64,000 nucleotides of DNA, from assembly GCA_963971305.1 (NCBI GenBank), contig OZ020308.1, positions 16,649,092 through 16,713,091 on the forward strand, written 5' to 3'. The DNA comes from Arcuatula senhousia (taxonomy: Eukaryota > Mollusca > Bivalvia > Mytilida > Mytilidae). Under the pieces are notes generated by a model. That model made no database searches and was not told the origin of the DNA. It was given only the letters and a program-made list of their open reading frames with translations. Every line of letters starts with the position of its first letter. The first letter of the stretch is position 1. Position numbers and translations under genes: made by a program. Below are positions 1-12,900 of the stretch, piece after piece.

Positions 1-380
1 AAGATAACTACAAAATAATAAAAGGTTAATAAAATGGTAGTAAATTTAAGAATTATATGGTAGGTAACCCCATTTTATAAAACAATAAATAAATAGCAAG
101 AAAAGGGTTCAAGATTTTAGTTTATATACTTTAAACCAGGCATTTGTGTTTCAGTTTTATTTTTCTGTTTTTTGCATCCACATTGCTAGCAGGAAAATTA
201 AATGCACAAATTTATTTGTCTTCCATTATAGCCTATAGACAATAAAACTACAGTGCAAATTTAAAACTGCACAAACTAATATCATCCTGTCATGAATAAA
301 GACAGCACGAAAATTTCCAAGTTTACAGTATTCATTCTTACAAAATATAACTTTTCAGTTTTCAATAAAAGTTCATTTTT
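1..380. other. AT-rich intergenic or intronic DNA, no gene seen
   Basis: I see no exon, RNA gene or repeat terminus here. It may be intron of the gene whose last exons lie at 4947-5852. Confidence 0.4.
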
Positions 381-3300
381 AGCTCACCTGACCCGAAGGG
401 TCATGTGAGCTATTGTCATCGTTAAGCGTCCGTCGTCCGTCGTCCGTCGTCCGTTAACTTTTCTTCAAAGATCTTCTTCTCTGAAACCACTGAAGGGATT
501 GCATTGATACTTGGTATACATGATCTTTAGGATGTCCTCTACCAAGTTTGTGAATTATATACATGTGGACCAACCAAGATGGCCGCCGTTGCTAAAAATA
601 GAACAGTGGGGTCAGACCATTGTTTTTGGCTTATAACTCAAAAAGTATAAGAGATAAAGAAAATCCAAAGCAACCTTCCTTGTTCAGCATCAAAAGCTCT
701 ACGAATCTCTCCATTGAGTCGAAGTTGTGAAACAACTCCTTATAGGAGTTATTGCCCTTTAATCATCAAATTTGACCATTTTTGCAGTTTTTGGACAATA
801 TCTTGAAAACCGTTAGAGCTAGAGGAAAAGTTAGTATTGCGGAATTGTTCAGCTCATTGAGATCTACAAAAATGATTTCAGGGTCTAAATTGTCAGATCA
901 GCCGTTTAAGAGTTATTCCCCTTTAACTGTTTTTTCCATGAATTTACACTGATTTTCAAAAATCTTCTTCTCTAAAACTACTGAAGGGATTGCATTGATA
1001 CTTGGTATACATGATCTTTAGGATGTCCTCTACCAAGTTTGTGAATTATATACATGTCGACCAACCAACATGGCCGCCGTTGCTAAAAATAGAATAGGGG
1101 GGTCAGACCATTGTTTTTGGCTTATAACTCAAAAAGTATAAGAGATAGAGAAAATCCAAAGCAACCTTCCTTGTTCAGCATCGAAAGCTCTACGAATCTT
1201 TCCATTGAGCCGAAGTTGTGAAACGACTCCTTATAGGAGTTATTGCCCTTTAATCATCAAATTTGACCATTTTTGCAGTTTTTGGACAATATCTTGAAAA
1301 CCACTCGAGCTAGAGGAAAAGTTAGCATTGCAGAATTGTTGAGCTCATTGAGATCTACAAAAATGATTTCAGGGTCTAAATTGTCAGATCAGCCGTTTAA
1401 GAGTTATTCCCCTTTAACTGTTTTTTCCATGAATTTACACTGATTTTCAAAAATCTTCTACTCTATAACTACTGAAGGGATTGCATTGATACTTGGTATA
1501 CATGATCTTTAGGATGTCCTCTACCAAGTTTGTGAATTATATACATGTCGACCAACCAACATGGCGGCCGTTGCTAAAAATAGAATAGGGGGGTCAGACC
1601 ATTGTTTTTGGCTTATAACTCAAAGAGTATAAAAGATAGAGAAAATCCGAAGCAACACACCTTGTTCAGCATCAAAAGCTCTACGAATCTCTCCATTGAG
1701 TCGAAGTTGTGAAACGACTCCTTGTAGGAGTTAATGCCCTTTAATCATCAAAATTGACCATTTTTGCAGTTTTTGGACAATATCTTGAAAACCGTTAGAG
1801 CTAGAGGAAAAGTTAGCATTGCAGAATTGTTCAGCTCATTGAGATCTACAAAAATGACTTCAGGGTCTAAATTGTCAGATCAGCGGTTTAAGAGTTATTC
1901 CCCTTTAACTGTTTTTTCCATGAATTTACACTGCTTTTCAAAAATCTTCTTTTCTAAAACTACTGAAGGGATTGCATTGATACTTGGTATACATGATCTT
2001 TAGGATGTCCTCTACCAAGTTTGTGAATTATATACATGTCGACAAACCAACATGGCCGCCGTTGCTAAAAATAGAACAGGGGGGTCAGACCATTGTTTTT
2101 GGCTTATAACTCGAAAAGTATAAGAGATAGAGAAAATCTGAAGCAACCTCCCTTGTTCAGCATCAAAAGCTCTACAAATCTCTTCATTGAGTCGAAGTTG
2201 TGAAACCACTCCTTATAGGAGTTATTGCCCTTTAATCATCAAAATTGACCATTTTTGCAGTTTTTGGACTATATCTTGAAAACCAATATATCTAGAGGAA
2301 AAGTTAGCATTGCAGAATTGTTAAGCTCATTGAGATCTACAAAAATGACTTCAGGGTCAAAATTGTCAGATCAGCCGTTTAAGAGTTATTCCCCTTTAAC
2401 TGTTTTTTCCATTAATTTACACTGATTTTCAAAAATCTTCTTCTCTGAAACCACTGAAGGGATTGCATTGATACTTGGTATATTTGATCTTTAGGATGTC
2501 CTCTACCAAGTTTGTGAATTATATACACGTTGACCAACCAACATGGCCGCCGTTGCTAAAAATAGAACAAGGGGGTCAGACCATTGTTTTTGGCTTATAA
2601 CTCGAAAAGTATAAGAGATAGAGAAAATCTGAAGCAACCTTCCTTGTTTAGTATCAAAAGCTCTACAAATCTCTTTATTGAGTCGAAGTTGTGAAACCAC
2701 TCCTTATAGGAGTTATTGCCCTTTAATCATCAAAATTGACCATTTTTGCAGTTTTTGGACTATATCTTGAAAACCGTTATAGCTAGAGGAAAAGTTAGCA
2801 TTGCAGAATTGTTAAGCTCATTGAGATCTACAAAAATGACTTCAGGGTCAAAATTGTCAGATCAGCCGTTTAAGAGTTATTCCCCTTTAACTGTTTTTTC
2901 CATTAATTTACACTGATTTTCAAAAATCTTCTTCTCTGAAACCACTGAAGGGATTGCATTGATACTTGGTATATTAGATCTTTAGGATGCCCTCTACCAA
3001 GTTTGTGAATTACATACACGTCGACCAACCAACATGGCCGCCATTGCTAAAAATAGAAGAGGTGGTCAGACCATTGTTTTTTGCTTATAACTCAAAAAGT
3101 ATAAGAGATAGAGAAAATCTGAAGCAACCTTCCTTGTTCAGTATCAAAAGCTCTACAAATCTCTTCGTTGAGTCGAAGTTGTGAAACCACTCCTTACAGG
3201 AGTTATTGCCCATTAATCGTCAAATTGACCATTTTTGCAGTTTTTGGACAATATCTTGTAAACCGTTAGAGCTAGAGGAAAAGTTAGCATTGCAGAATTG

Positions 3301-3830
3301 TTAAGCTCATTCAGATCTACAAAAATAATTAAAGGGTCAAAATTGTCAGATCAGCCATTTAAGAGTTATTTCCCTTTAACTGTTTTTTCCATTGATTTTA
3401 ACTGATTTTTCAAAAATCTTCCTCTCTGAAACCACCGAAGGGATTGCCTTGAAACTTAGTACACTTGATCTTTAGGATGTCCTCTACCAAGTTTGTAAAT
3501 AATATACATGTCATCCAACCAACATGGCCACCATTGCTAAAAATAGAACAGGGGGGTCAGACCATTGTTTTTGGCTTATAACTCGAAAGTATAAGAGATA
3601 GAGAAAATCCGAAGCAACTTTTCATGTTCAGCATCAAAAGGTCCTTATAAATAGGAGTTATTGCCTTTTAACTGTATTTTTCTATTAATTTAAACTGATT
3701 TCCATAAATCTTATCTGAAACCACTGAAAGGATTGTTTTGCAACTTTGTATACTTGAAAGTTTGTGAAATTTATTCAAACTTTGGCATAAGAAATCAGGT
3801 GAGCGATTCAGGCTCCTGGGAGCCTCTAGT
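381..3830 (+). mobile_element. Family A element with about seven ~490-bp tandem core repeats
   Basis: The left end (381-411) is a self-complementary hairpin, AGCTCAC..GTGAGCT, followed by a CGTCCGTCGTCC tract ending in GTTAAC. The core is about seven direct repeats of 489-491 bp; the landmark GGTCAGACCATTG recurs near 610, 1101, 1591, 2081, 2572, 3063 and 3552. The right end carries CAGGTGAGCGATTCA and a GGCTCCTGGGAGCC hairpin (3811-3824). Both ends contain GCTCACCTG in inverted orientation. No transposase-like ORF is present; the 60-80-codon ORFs in it are repeat-derived. The layout resembles non-autonomous Helitron/Helentron-type elements with minisatellite cores; this class is inferred. 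Confidence 0.75.
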
Positions 3831-3919
3831 TTAAAAGAAAAAAGTCAAAAGATTGGGAATATGTTTGATTATAAGCAAAAGCATAGAATTTGTCATCCTC
3901 AAACAGTGTGTGTATTAAA

Positions 3920-4805
3920 CAAGAGGCTCCCAGGAGCCTGAATCCCTCACCTGGTCTTGATGTCAACCCTATGAAGAACTTTGTAGAGCTAAATAAGCTG
4001 AACATTTGAGTAAGCAACATCTTTTCTCTCTCAGCAATAGTTTTCATTGTGTAGGCCAAAAACGCGCAAAATGTTATTTTAATGGTCGTCTGAACACTTT
4101 GACTCTAAAGAGACTTTTGTTAAGAGCTTAATGGATGAACTAAACATTTAAGCAAGCAACCACTTTTTATCTGCTATAGTTATCATTATATAAGCCAAAA
4201 ACATGAAAACATGTTAATTTAGGGACTGTTATCCCTATAAGGGGTCATCTGACAACTTCAACCCTATGGATGCTTTTGTAGAGCTAAATGAGCAGAAAAT
4301 TTAAGCAAGCAACAGCTTTTCTGTATCTGCTAAAGACCAAAAACACTATTTTCGTCTTTAAGGGGCTGTAACCCCTATAAGGGGTCATCTGACAAATAAG
4401 CTGAACATTTAGGCAAGCAGCAGCTTTTCTCTATCTGCAATAGTTTTCATTCTAAAGGCCAAAAACACCATTTTTTGCCTTTAAGGGGCTGTAACCCCTA
4501 TAAGGGGTCATCTAACAACTTCAACCCTATTAAGACTTTTGTAGAGCTAAATGATCTGAACATTAAGGCAAGCAACCACAACTCTGGTATATTTTTTGTA
4601 ACGGTGGCCATGGTTTTTGGCAGATCAAAAATTTAAACACAGGTATGGTGTAGGACACCCTAAGGATCATTCATACTCAGTTTCATTAAATTCTGTCAAG
4701 TAGTTTCAGAGGAAAAGATTTTTGAAAATTGTTAACAGACCATGACAGACGACAGATGACAATGGACGCCAAGTGATGGCAATAGCTCACATGGACCAGG
4801 TTAGC
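3920..4805 (-). mobile_element. Family A element, reverse orientation
   Basis: It begins with the reverse complement of the family A 3' hairpin (GGCTCCCAGGAGCC near 3924) and ends with the reverse complement of the 5' terminus (CCAAGTGATGGCAATAGCTCAC). Core units contain the small palindrome CCCCTATAAGGGG. Its 3' end faces that of the 381-3830 copy across about 90 bp, so the two copies are tail to tail. Confidence 0.7.
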
Positions 4806-4946
4806 TTAAAAAAACTGCACAGCAACTTGCACTGTGAACATTGCAAAAATCAAGGCTTGAATAAAATTATTATCAGAACTTTAAAATTTTGGCACCAGAC
4901 CAGAGCACATCCTTTATGACCTTAATTACCAGTCGTTTTTTTACAG

Positions 4947-5852
4947 ATATCTGAAGATGTTATAGAGAAGTTGACATCACAGAGACAAAAGTTTAATACA
5001 GATACCAGGAGGATGTTTAATGCACTCAACAGCAAACTACAGACACATAAAAGGTCGAACATTATTTGATCCTTGTGTTTTGTGGACAGCAATGTACTGT
5101 GATGCAATGCCTGGTTTCATCTCAATTTTGAGAATTTCCTCAATCTAAAAACATTTCAAGAAGTTCCTGTACTGAGAAAGTCATTATTGTGAGGAAATAC
5201 TCAATTTGAGTGAAGATTTTTAATTTAACCCAGACCAGGACAGTGTTTCTGTTGTCCATCTGTATTTGATTAGGTCGTCAGTTACAGTGAGTTGCCTGCC
5301 CAAGGTCATTAGTTTCTTCTTGTTATTCCAGCTTCCTCCACCATAAAAACTCCCCCAGGTGTGTGGAAAAGGGTGTTAAACAGCAACACACACACAGATG
5401 TTCTCAGTTAAAATCTCAGATATAGATATAGTCATGATAAAGTATTGGTACTTCACACGTTTTTTTGTCATTGGTAGTCCATCAGAATTCCATAGGTAAT
5501 GGATGGTCTTGTCCTATGGTCATCTAAAAGTTGTCTTCAGATGGTATCTGATATGTTTGAATTGAGCCATCCCATTAAATGGACATTTCAATTAGTTATT
5601 ATAATTGTGACATTATCCATAGATAGCAAAACAAAAGAAATCTGTCTTTCCTCAACATTCTGGGTTGGAGCTTTTTTGTTTTTTTTTATTATATACTACT
5701 TTGAAGCTATGATATTAATTCTTTTTCCTGATATAAAATAATGTATGTCATTTGATTCTTCTGTTATTGTTATTTTCAGTTCAGAGAAGAGAAAAACAGA
5801 AACAGGTCCTGATGAAGCCTCACCCAAAAAGAAGAAAAAGAAAAGCAAATAA
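4947..5852 (+). CDS. 3' end of an unrecognised gene with lysine-rich C-terminus (last two exons)
   Basis: Two exons are visible: 4947-5053 (after TTTTTTACAG, donor AAAAG|GTCGAA) and 5780-5852 (after TATTTTCAG, stop TAA at 5850-5852). The phases fit: the first ends with AG and the second supplies T for serine. The encoded C-terminus starts ISEDVIEKLTSQRQKF, continues through a predicted helix and ends in SPKKKKKKSK. A basic tail of this kind is common in nucleolar or chromatin proteins, but I do not recognise the family and give no function. Earlier exons are either upstream of the window or displaced by the repeats at 381-4805. A polyadenylation signal follows at 5892. Confidence 0.6.
5268..5400 (+). 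repeat. SINE-like repeat copy 1
   Basis: It contains TCAGTTA..CTGCCCAAGGTCA, a TTCCTCCACC segment, CCCAGGTGTGTGGAAAAGGG and GTGTTAAACAGC followed by an ACAC tail. Related copies are at 22838-23001 and, inverted, at 55206-55316. Short length, an A/C-rich simple tail and dispersion fit a SINE. I could not confirm RNA polymerase III boxes. Confidence 0.55.
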
Positions 5853-5891
5853 AACAAAATATTTTATTATATTGTTGATATTTAGTAGAAT

Positions 5892-5897
5892 AATAAA
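5892..5897 (+). terminator. Polyadenylation signal AATAAA for the gene ending at 5852
   Basis: AATAAA lies 40 bp after the stop codon, in AT-rich DNA. Confidence 0.5.
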
Positions 5898-6398
5898 TAA
5901 TTGTTATTACTTATCAACTTAATTATTCAAATGTGTGTATTTTCTCAAAGTGAATCTATTGTTGAGTATAGTATTCTGCATGGTTATTTTGAAACAAGGG
6001 CAGTAACTCTTTTTTTTCAAATTTCTGTAACTCTGATTCTATGATTATATAATACAGGTGTTTTTGTATGTTTCATGTTGAGGTGGTTTTTTTTTGGTAC
6101 ACATGAATGAAAAGTGTTCTTGTGTCATCATTAATTTTTGTGCTATTTCTTCAATATAAAGTCTGTCTGTGAATTTCACGGAAACGCAAAGATTTGAACC
6201 AATACAACGCACTAGGTAGCAGTAAGAATAACTTTAACATTGTACTTTCATTTCTGGTTTATTGTTTTGCAAATGTTACACATAAATGGTGATACATTTT
6301 TATTGTTTGACTTGTTGTATGGTGGGTCAGAGCAATGTAAGATTTATTTCAGAAATATTCAGAATAATATTGTTATGCTTATGAAAATTTTTATGATC

Positions 6399-7280
6399 CA
6401 TTAAACTTGTACTACAGTGATGCCAATAGGAAGGACAATGCTCATGCCAAATATTAACAGTCATTAAACTTGTACTACAGTGATGCCAATAGGAAGGACA
6501 ATGCTCATGCCAAATATTAACAGTCATTAAACTTGTACTACAGTGATGCCAATAGGAAGGGCAATGCTCATGCCAAATATTAACAGTCATTAAACTTGTA
6601 CAACAGTGATGCCAATAGGAAGGACAATGCTCATGCCAAATATTAACAGTCATTAAACTTGTACTACAGTGATGCCAATAGGAAGGACAATGCTCATGCC
6701 AAATATTAACAGTCATTAAACTTGTACTACAGTGATGCCAATAGGAAGGACAATGCTCATGCCAAATATTAACAGTCATTAAACTTGTACTACAGTGATG
6801 CCAATAGGAAGGACAATGCTCATGCCAAATATTAACAGTCATTAAACTTGTACTACAGTGATGCCAATAGGAAGGACAATGCTCATGCCAAATATTAACA
6901 GTCATTAAACTTGTGCTACAGTGATGCCAATAGGAAGGACAATGCTCATGCCAAATATTAACAGTCATTAAACTTGTACTACAGTGATGCCAATAGGAAG
7001 GACAATGCTCATGCCAAATATCAACAGTCATTAAACTTGTACTACAGTGATGCCAAAAGGAAGGACAATGCTCATGCCAAATATTAACAGTCATTAAACT
7101 TGTACTACAGTGATGCCAAAAGGAAGGACAATGCTCATGCCAAATATAAACAGTCATTAAACTTGTACTACAGTGATGCCAATAGGAAGGACAATGCTCA
7201 TGCCAAATATTAACAGTCATTAAACTTGTACTACAGTGATGCCAATAGGAAGGACAATGCCCATGCCAAATATTAATAGT
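6399..7280. repeat. 63-bp minisatellite, about 14 copies
   Basis: A 63-bp unit (key words CATTAAACTTGT, GTGATGCCAATAGG, AAGGACAATGCTC) repeats about 14 times with only scattered substitutions. Because 63 is divisible by three, the minus strand has a 297-codon open frame (7220-6327) of a 21-residue repeat. It has no splice sites or non-repeat domain, so I treat the frame as a by-product of the array. Confidence 0.9.
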
Positions 7281-7909
7281 CTATAATGTGAATTTGTTGA
7301 GGAGTTGATAGTGTAAGAAACAGGGTTTCTTATTGTCAGACCTTTTTCACCCTGTTAAAAAAAGTGTTTAAGTATTTCATAACCTGGTACATGAGATGTC
7401 ATTTGGCACATGAATTATGTGTTGCAATAATAATTTTGTTATGCATCAGTCAGAGTAATAGGAAGATAATAATCTTGATTTATGACCAGTGAAAGTTTGT
7501 CAATGTTTTTGTGCAATGTGACACCAAGTTTAAGACCTGTACCATGTTTTATTTTTATAGTTTTACCTTTTTAATTAAGGATCTATTGTTAAGGCACATT
7601 TTCATGCCAACGAAATGATGCCTGTTCATATTTTATTGCTAGGAAGTCTTTTATAAAGCAGAAACAAGTCATGTTCATTTTTGTTGACATTTTGCCGGCT
7701 AAAATCATATGGGGAATGAAACGTATTTGAAGATATTAACATTGCACTTTATAAAGTTATTTTGTCGATCAAGTGTCACTCTAAAGATACCAAAAGTAAA
7801 TCAATAATTTATAGACTGCCGGTCGCTCATTTTATGAAGTAATTGAAGGGCAAGTAAGGAACTATTTTATGTCGTATTTTTGATAACTTGGGTGAATTAA
7901 TTTATGTAT
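7281..7909. other. No gene seen
   Basis: Unique-looking AT-rich DNA between the minisatellite and the LTR-like block. I see no exon, RNA gene or repeat boundary. Confidence 0.4.
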
Positions 7910-8356
7910 TGTTACGCACGTCAAAGGGGTGTCGCAACGTTAATCTAACGTTCTTGGGAGAAGTAAATGGATGAATCAACTCCAGGAATACATTCGAATA
8001 AAAGGGCAAGCAGAGGACAAGCCCGGGCAACCAATTTATTTAGATCTGACGTCTCTTGGATCACTATAGTTCCGGCTACGGAAAAAGGACAAACGCTGAT
8101 TGGTTGATGACGTCATGTGACGTCGCTGACTTCTTATGAAAAGCGAGCGAGCACTTCACAATGGCAGGTCTTCCAGAATTCCGACCAGTACCTCCCCGTG
8201 GTGGAAGACGGGCCCTGCTCCAGCGATAACAAAGGATACTCTGGAGCAGCTAACACTGGCGGTGGTGTGTCATGGGCTGGACGACCCATGGCACATAGCG
8301 AGTCTATACCTGTAGAGGTATAAGTCGACGCAGAGGGGCTTTCCCCTAGTCGCGAC

Positions 8357-8364
8357 TATAAATA
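8357..8364 (+). promoter_or_regulatory. TATA box of the LTR-like element
   Basis: TATAAATA lies about 240 bp downstream of a CCAAT-like motif (ATTGG) and a CRE (TGACGTCA). This is the order expected for a U3 promoter. Confidence 0.5.
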
Positions 8365-8594
8365 CCCATCAGTCACAATGGCAGATAGCTGAACATCTCT
8401 CCAGCGGCAAACAGCACCTTGGAACAAGGAACGTAAGGGACATTGCTTTTGAATAGAAGACCACAAGACGTTTACATTAGAGGATCGTATGACAAAAGAA
8501 GCTATCAAAGGAATTATTAGCATAACGTCAATATTATGCTAATCCAGCAGAAATAGGGAGCAAGCTGTCACACATTGGATCTTGGACTTGGAGC

Positions 8595-8880
8595 ATAGGA
8601 TCTCGGGATTTTCACTTGGAGGACTTCTTGGAACATTGGATCTTTGGCTTTGGACCTTTACTTGGAGGACGATAGGAACATAGAATCTCGGGACCTTCAC
8701 TTGGAGGACTTCTTGGAACATTGGATCTTTGGCTTTGGACCTTTACTTGGAGCACGATAGCAACATAGAATCTCGGGACCTTCACTTGGAGGACTTCTAG
8801 GAACATTGGATCTTGGACTTGGGACCTTTACTTGGAGGACGCTAGGAACATTGGATCCTTGACTCTAAACCTTTACCCTG
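8595..8880. repeat. 85-bp tandem repeat, about 3 copies
   Basis: TCTCGGGA recurs at 8601, 8686 and 8771 with the same intervening words (CTTGGAGGACTTCT, TTGGATCTT). It lies within the LTR-like block. The minus-strand ORFs here are repeat-derived. Confidence 0.75.
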
Positions 8881-9433
8881 ACGACGCTAGAATACAAGCC
8901 ACCAAGCATTGGATCTTGGACTCAGAACTTTTACTTGATTATTGGATAAGGAAACTTTAGGACATGGACTCATGATCATTAGCTGTCAGAGGACTGGAAC
9001 ATAAAGGACTTCTGGACAAGGGACTCTCAATTAGAAAACACAGAAATCACATAACAGACGTTATAAGGAAGACGGATCCTTAGCTTTATCTCAAGGTTTG
9101 GAATAACTGGACACACAAGACTTTAAGAAGGAAAGGAACCCTAATAGAAGAATGCCGCTGCCGCTGGAGAGGACGACCTAACCCATGGAACCATCATGCG
9201 CTATCTCCCAACACGTCGGACACCACCTTTGACTATTTCATGTCATATTGTAAACTGTATAGATATACATGTCAACATAATTAACGTTAATAAATAATCA
9301 TTTGTCTGAAGTACAGTCTCCATTATCTTTAAAGCCTCTTGATATACTTCACAAGTTAGTATGATTATTGGTCTCATCATTCGTAAACCGCCACGGTCGT
9401 GTTGCGGACAGGGCACGGCCGAGGTGGCTTACA

Positions 9434-9976
9434 ATATCTTTTTCATTGATGTAAAAAAGGTAACGTTTTGAGAAGATATGGAGCATTTGACAGTTAAAAA
9501 AATGCATGTTTATGTTTCAAAAACATCATCAGATAAACAGAATTAACATAAACACAGAAAAACTCATTAAGATTCTTACAATGTTTCTGCAGTTTAGAAT
9601 GAGACAGAAAAATAAGTATTCTGGTATAAGAATATATCCATGTTTCCTTTTTAGTACTGTTCCCACCAATAGACTTTGCTTGAAGTTATTCATGTACTGT
9701 TGATGTTGAAGAACTTGAATATCCATGCAAATTTTAATCAAATGTTTCCAGAAATGAAACAATACATGCAGAAATATAAATTAGGATAAATCTGACAAAA
9801 TATAAGGTTCAAACACTCACAATTTTGAAAATATTGCATCTAATATGGCCATATATGGAAAATCAATTGTTATATTTGACGTAAAAAAATGTGCATATAT
9901 TGCTCCAGGTTATGAATGCATTGTACGATTTATTTTCTAAATGATGAAAACAAGACTACCTATTCTAATATGAAAA
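9434..9976. other. No gene seen
   Basis: AT-rich DNA with two overlapping opposite-strand ORFs of 65-77 codons. They show no recognisable domain or splice signals. Confidence 0.4.
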
Positions 9977-12900
9977 CAAGAGGCTCCCAGGAGCTCCCTG
10001 AATCGCTCACCTGGTTTTGATGTCAAATCTATGGAGTCTTTTGTATAGCTAAATGAGCTGAATGATTAAGCAAGAAAAAGCTTTTTTCCATATGCAAACA
10101 TAGTTTTCATTCTATCTGGAAAAAGCACTATTTTTCGTCTTTGAAGGGCCATAAACCCTTTAGGGGATCATCTGCCAACTTCAAGCCTATGAAGACTTTT
10201 GTAGAGCTTAATAAACTGAATGTTAAAGCAAGCAACAGCTTTTTCTTATCTGCAAAAGTTTTCATTCTATAGGCCAAAAACACTATTTTTCACCTTTTAG
10301 GGGCCATAACCCCTATAAAGGGTCATCTGACATCTTTGACCTATCGGAACTTTGTAGACCTAAATAAACTTTTAAACATTTAAAAAAGCTACAGCTTTTC
10401 TCTTTCAGCAATAGTTTTCATACTGTAGGTCAAAAACATGCAAACTAATATTATAAGGGTCGTTACACCTTAAAGGGGTCATCTGACAACTTTACCCTAT
10501 GAATGCTTTTGTAGAGCTATATGAGCTGAACATTTAAGCAAGCAACGGCTTTACTCTATCTGCATGAGTTTTCATTCTATAGGTCAAAAACACTATTTTT
10601 CGCCTTAAATGAACTGTAACCCCTATATATTAGGGGTAATCTGTCAACTTCTACCCTATGGAAGCTTTTGTAGAGCTAATTGAGCTGAACATTTAAGCAA
10701 GCAACAGCTTTTCTCTATCTGCAATAGTTTTCCTTCTATAGGCCAAAAACACTATTTTTCGCCTTTAAGGGGCTGTAACCCTTATAAGGGATCATCTGAC
10801 AACTTTACCCTATGAATGCTTTTGTAGAGCTATATGAGCTGAACATTTAAGCAAGCAACGGCTTTACTCTATCTGCATGAGTTTTCATTCTATAGGTCAA
10901 AAACACTATTTTTCGCCTTTAATGGACTGTAACCCCTATTAGGGGTAATCTGTCAACTTCTACCCTATGGAAGCTTTTGTAGAGCTAATAGAGCTTAACA
11001 TTTAAGCAAGCAACAGCTTTTCTCTATCTGCAATAGTTTTTATTCTATAGGCCAAAAACACTATTTTTCGCCTTTACGGAGCTGTAACCCCTATAAGGGG
11101 TCATCTGCCAACTTCCACCCTATGGAGAATTTTGTAGAGCTAAATGAGCTGAACATTTAAGCAAGCAACAGTTTTTTTTCTATTTGCAATAGTTTTCATT
11201 CTATAGGCCAAAAACACTATTTTTCGCCTTTAATGGGCTGTAACCCCTATAAGGGGTCATCTGACATCTTTGACCCTATGGAAGCTTTTGTAGAGCTAAT
11301 TGAGCTGAACATTTAAGCAAGCAACAGCTTTTCTCTATCTGCAATAGTTTTCCTTCTATAGGCCAAAAACACTATTTTTCGCCTTTAATGGGCTGTAACC
11401 CCTATAAGGGGTCATCTGCCAACTTCCACCATATGGAGAATTTTGTAGAGCTAAATGAGCTGAACATTTGAGCAAGCAACAGCTTTTTAGCTCACCTGGA
11501 CCAAAGGTCCATGTGAGCTATTGCCATCACTTGGCGTCCGTCGTCGTCGTCGTCGTCGTCGTCCGTTAACAATTTTTCAAAAATCTTCTCCTCTGAAACT
11601 ACTGAACAGAATTGAGTGAAACTTGGTATGATTGATCCTTAGGGTGTCCTGCACCAAACTTGTGTTTCGTTTTTTGATCTGTCAAAAAACATGGCTGCCG
11701 TTACTAAAAATAGACTAGGGGGGTCAGACTACTGTTTTTGGCTTATAAATCAAAAAGTATAAGAGATAGAGGAAATCTGAGGCCACGCTACTGATTCAGC
11801 ATCAAAAGCTCTACAAAAGTCTTCATATGGTCAAAGTTGTCAGATGACCCCTTATAGGGGTTACGGCCCCTTAAAGGTGAAAAATAGCATTTTTTCATGT
11901 TTTTGGCCTACAGAATGAAAACTATTGCAGATAGAGATTAGCTGTTGCTTGCTTAAATGTTTAGCTCATTTAGCTCTACGAAAGTCTGCATAGGGTCGAA
12001 GTTGTCAGATGACCCCTTATAGGGGTTATGGCCCCTTAAAGGTGAAAAATAGCCATTTTTCATGTTTTTGGCCTACAGAATGAAAACTATTGCAGATAGA
12101 GATTAGCTGTTGCTTGCTTAAATGTTTAGCTCATTTAGCTCTACGAAAGTCTCCATAGGGTCGAAGTTGTCAGATGACCCCTTATAGGGGTTACGGCCCC
12201 TTAAAGGTGAAAAATAGCCATTTTTCATGTTTTTGTCCTACAGAATGAAAACTATTGCAGATAGAGATTAGCTGTTGCTTGCTTAAATGTTCAGCTCATT
12301 TAGCTCTACAAAATTCTCCATAGGATCGAAGTTGTCAGATGACCCCTTATAGGGGTTACGGCCCTTGAAAAATAGCGATTTTTCATGTTTTTGTCCTACA
12401 GAATGAAAACTATTTAAGATAGAGATTAGCTGTTGCTTGCTTAAATGTTCAGCTCATTTACCTCTACAAAATTCTCCATAGGGTCGAAGTTGTCAGATGA
12501 CTCCTTATAGGGGTTATGGCCCCTTATAGGTGAAAAATGGTGTTTTTGGCCTATAGAATGAAAACTATTGCTTTTCTTTATCTGCAATAGTTTTCATGCT
12601 ATAGGGCAAAAACATGACAAAAATGCTATTTTCCACCTTTAAGGGGCCATAACCCCTATAAGGGGTCATCTGACAACTTCGACCAAATGAAAAGTTTTGA
12701 GGAACTTTTGATCCTTAAGCAATTACGTGGCAACAGATTTCATATATCTCTTATACTTTTTGAATTACAAGCCAAAAACAGTAGTCTGACCCCCCTGTTC
12801 TATTTTTAGCCAGGGCGGCCATGTTTTTTTTGACGAATCAAAAATCAAAACACAACTTGTATGCAGGACACCCTAAGGATCAATCATACCAAGGTTCAGT

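Larger units (their letters stand above)
7910..9433 (+). mobile_element. Candidate solo LTR (about 1.5 kb)
   Basis: The block begins TGTTACGCACG and ends GTGGCTTACA, the TG..CA ends usual for LTRs. It is more GC-rich than its flanks. Inside, in transcriptional order, are ATTGG followed by a TGACGTCA site (8098-8115), a TATAAATA box (8357-8364), an 85-bp tandem repeat (about 8601-8860) and an AATAAATAA signal near 9290. No gag/pol-like ORF or primer-binding site follows, so a solo LTR is the simplest reading. I could not find a clean target-site duplication, so the exact ends are uncertain. Confidence 0.5.

Noticed and set aside
6327..7220. 297-codon minus-strand ORF as a repeat-protein gene
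   Set aside because: Entirely made of the 63-bp minisatellite, with no unique domain, splice signal or promoter.
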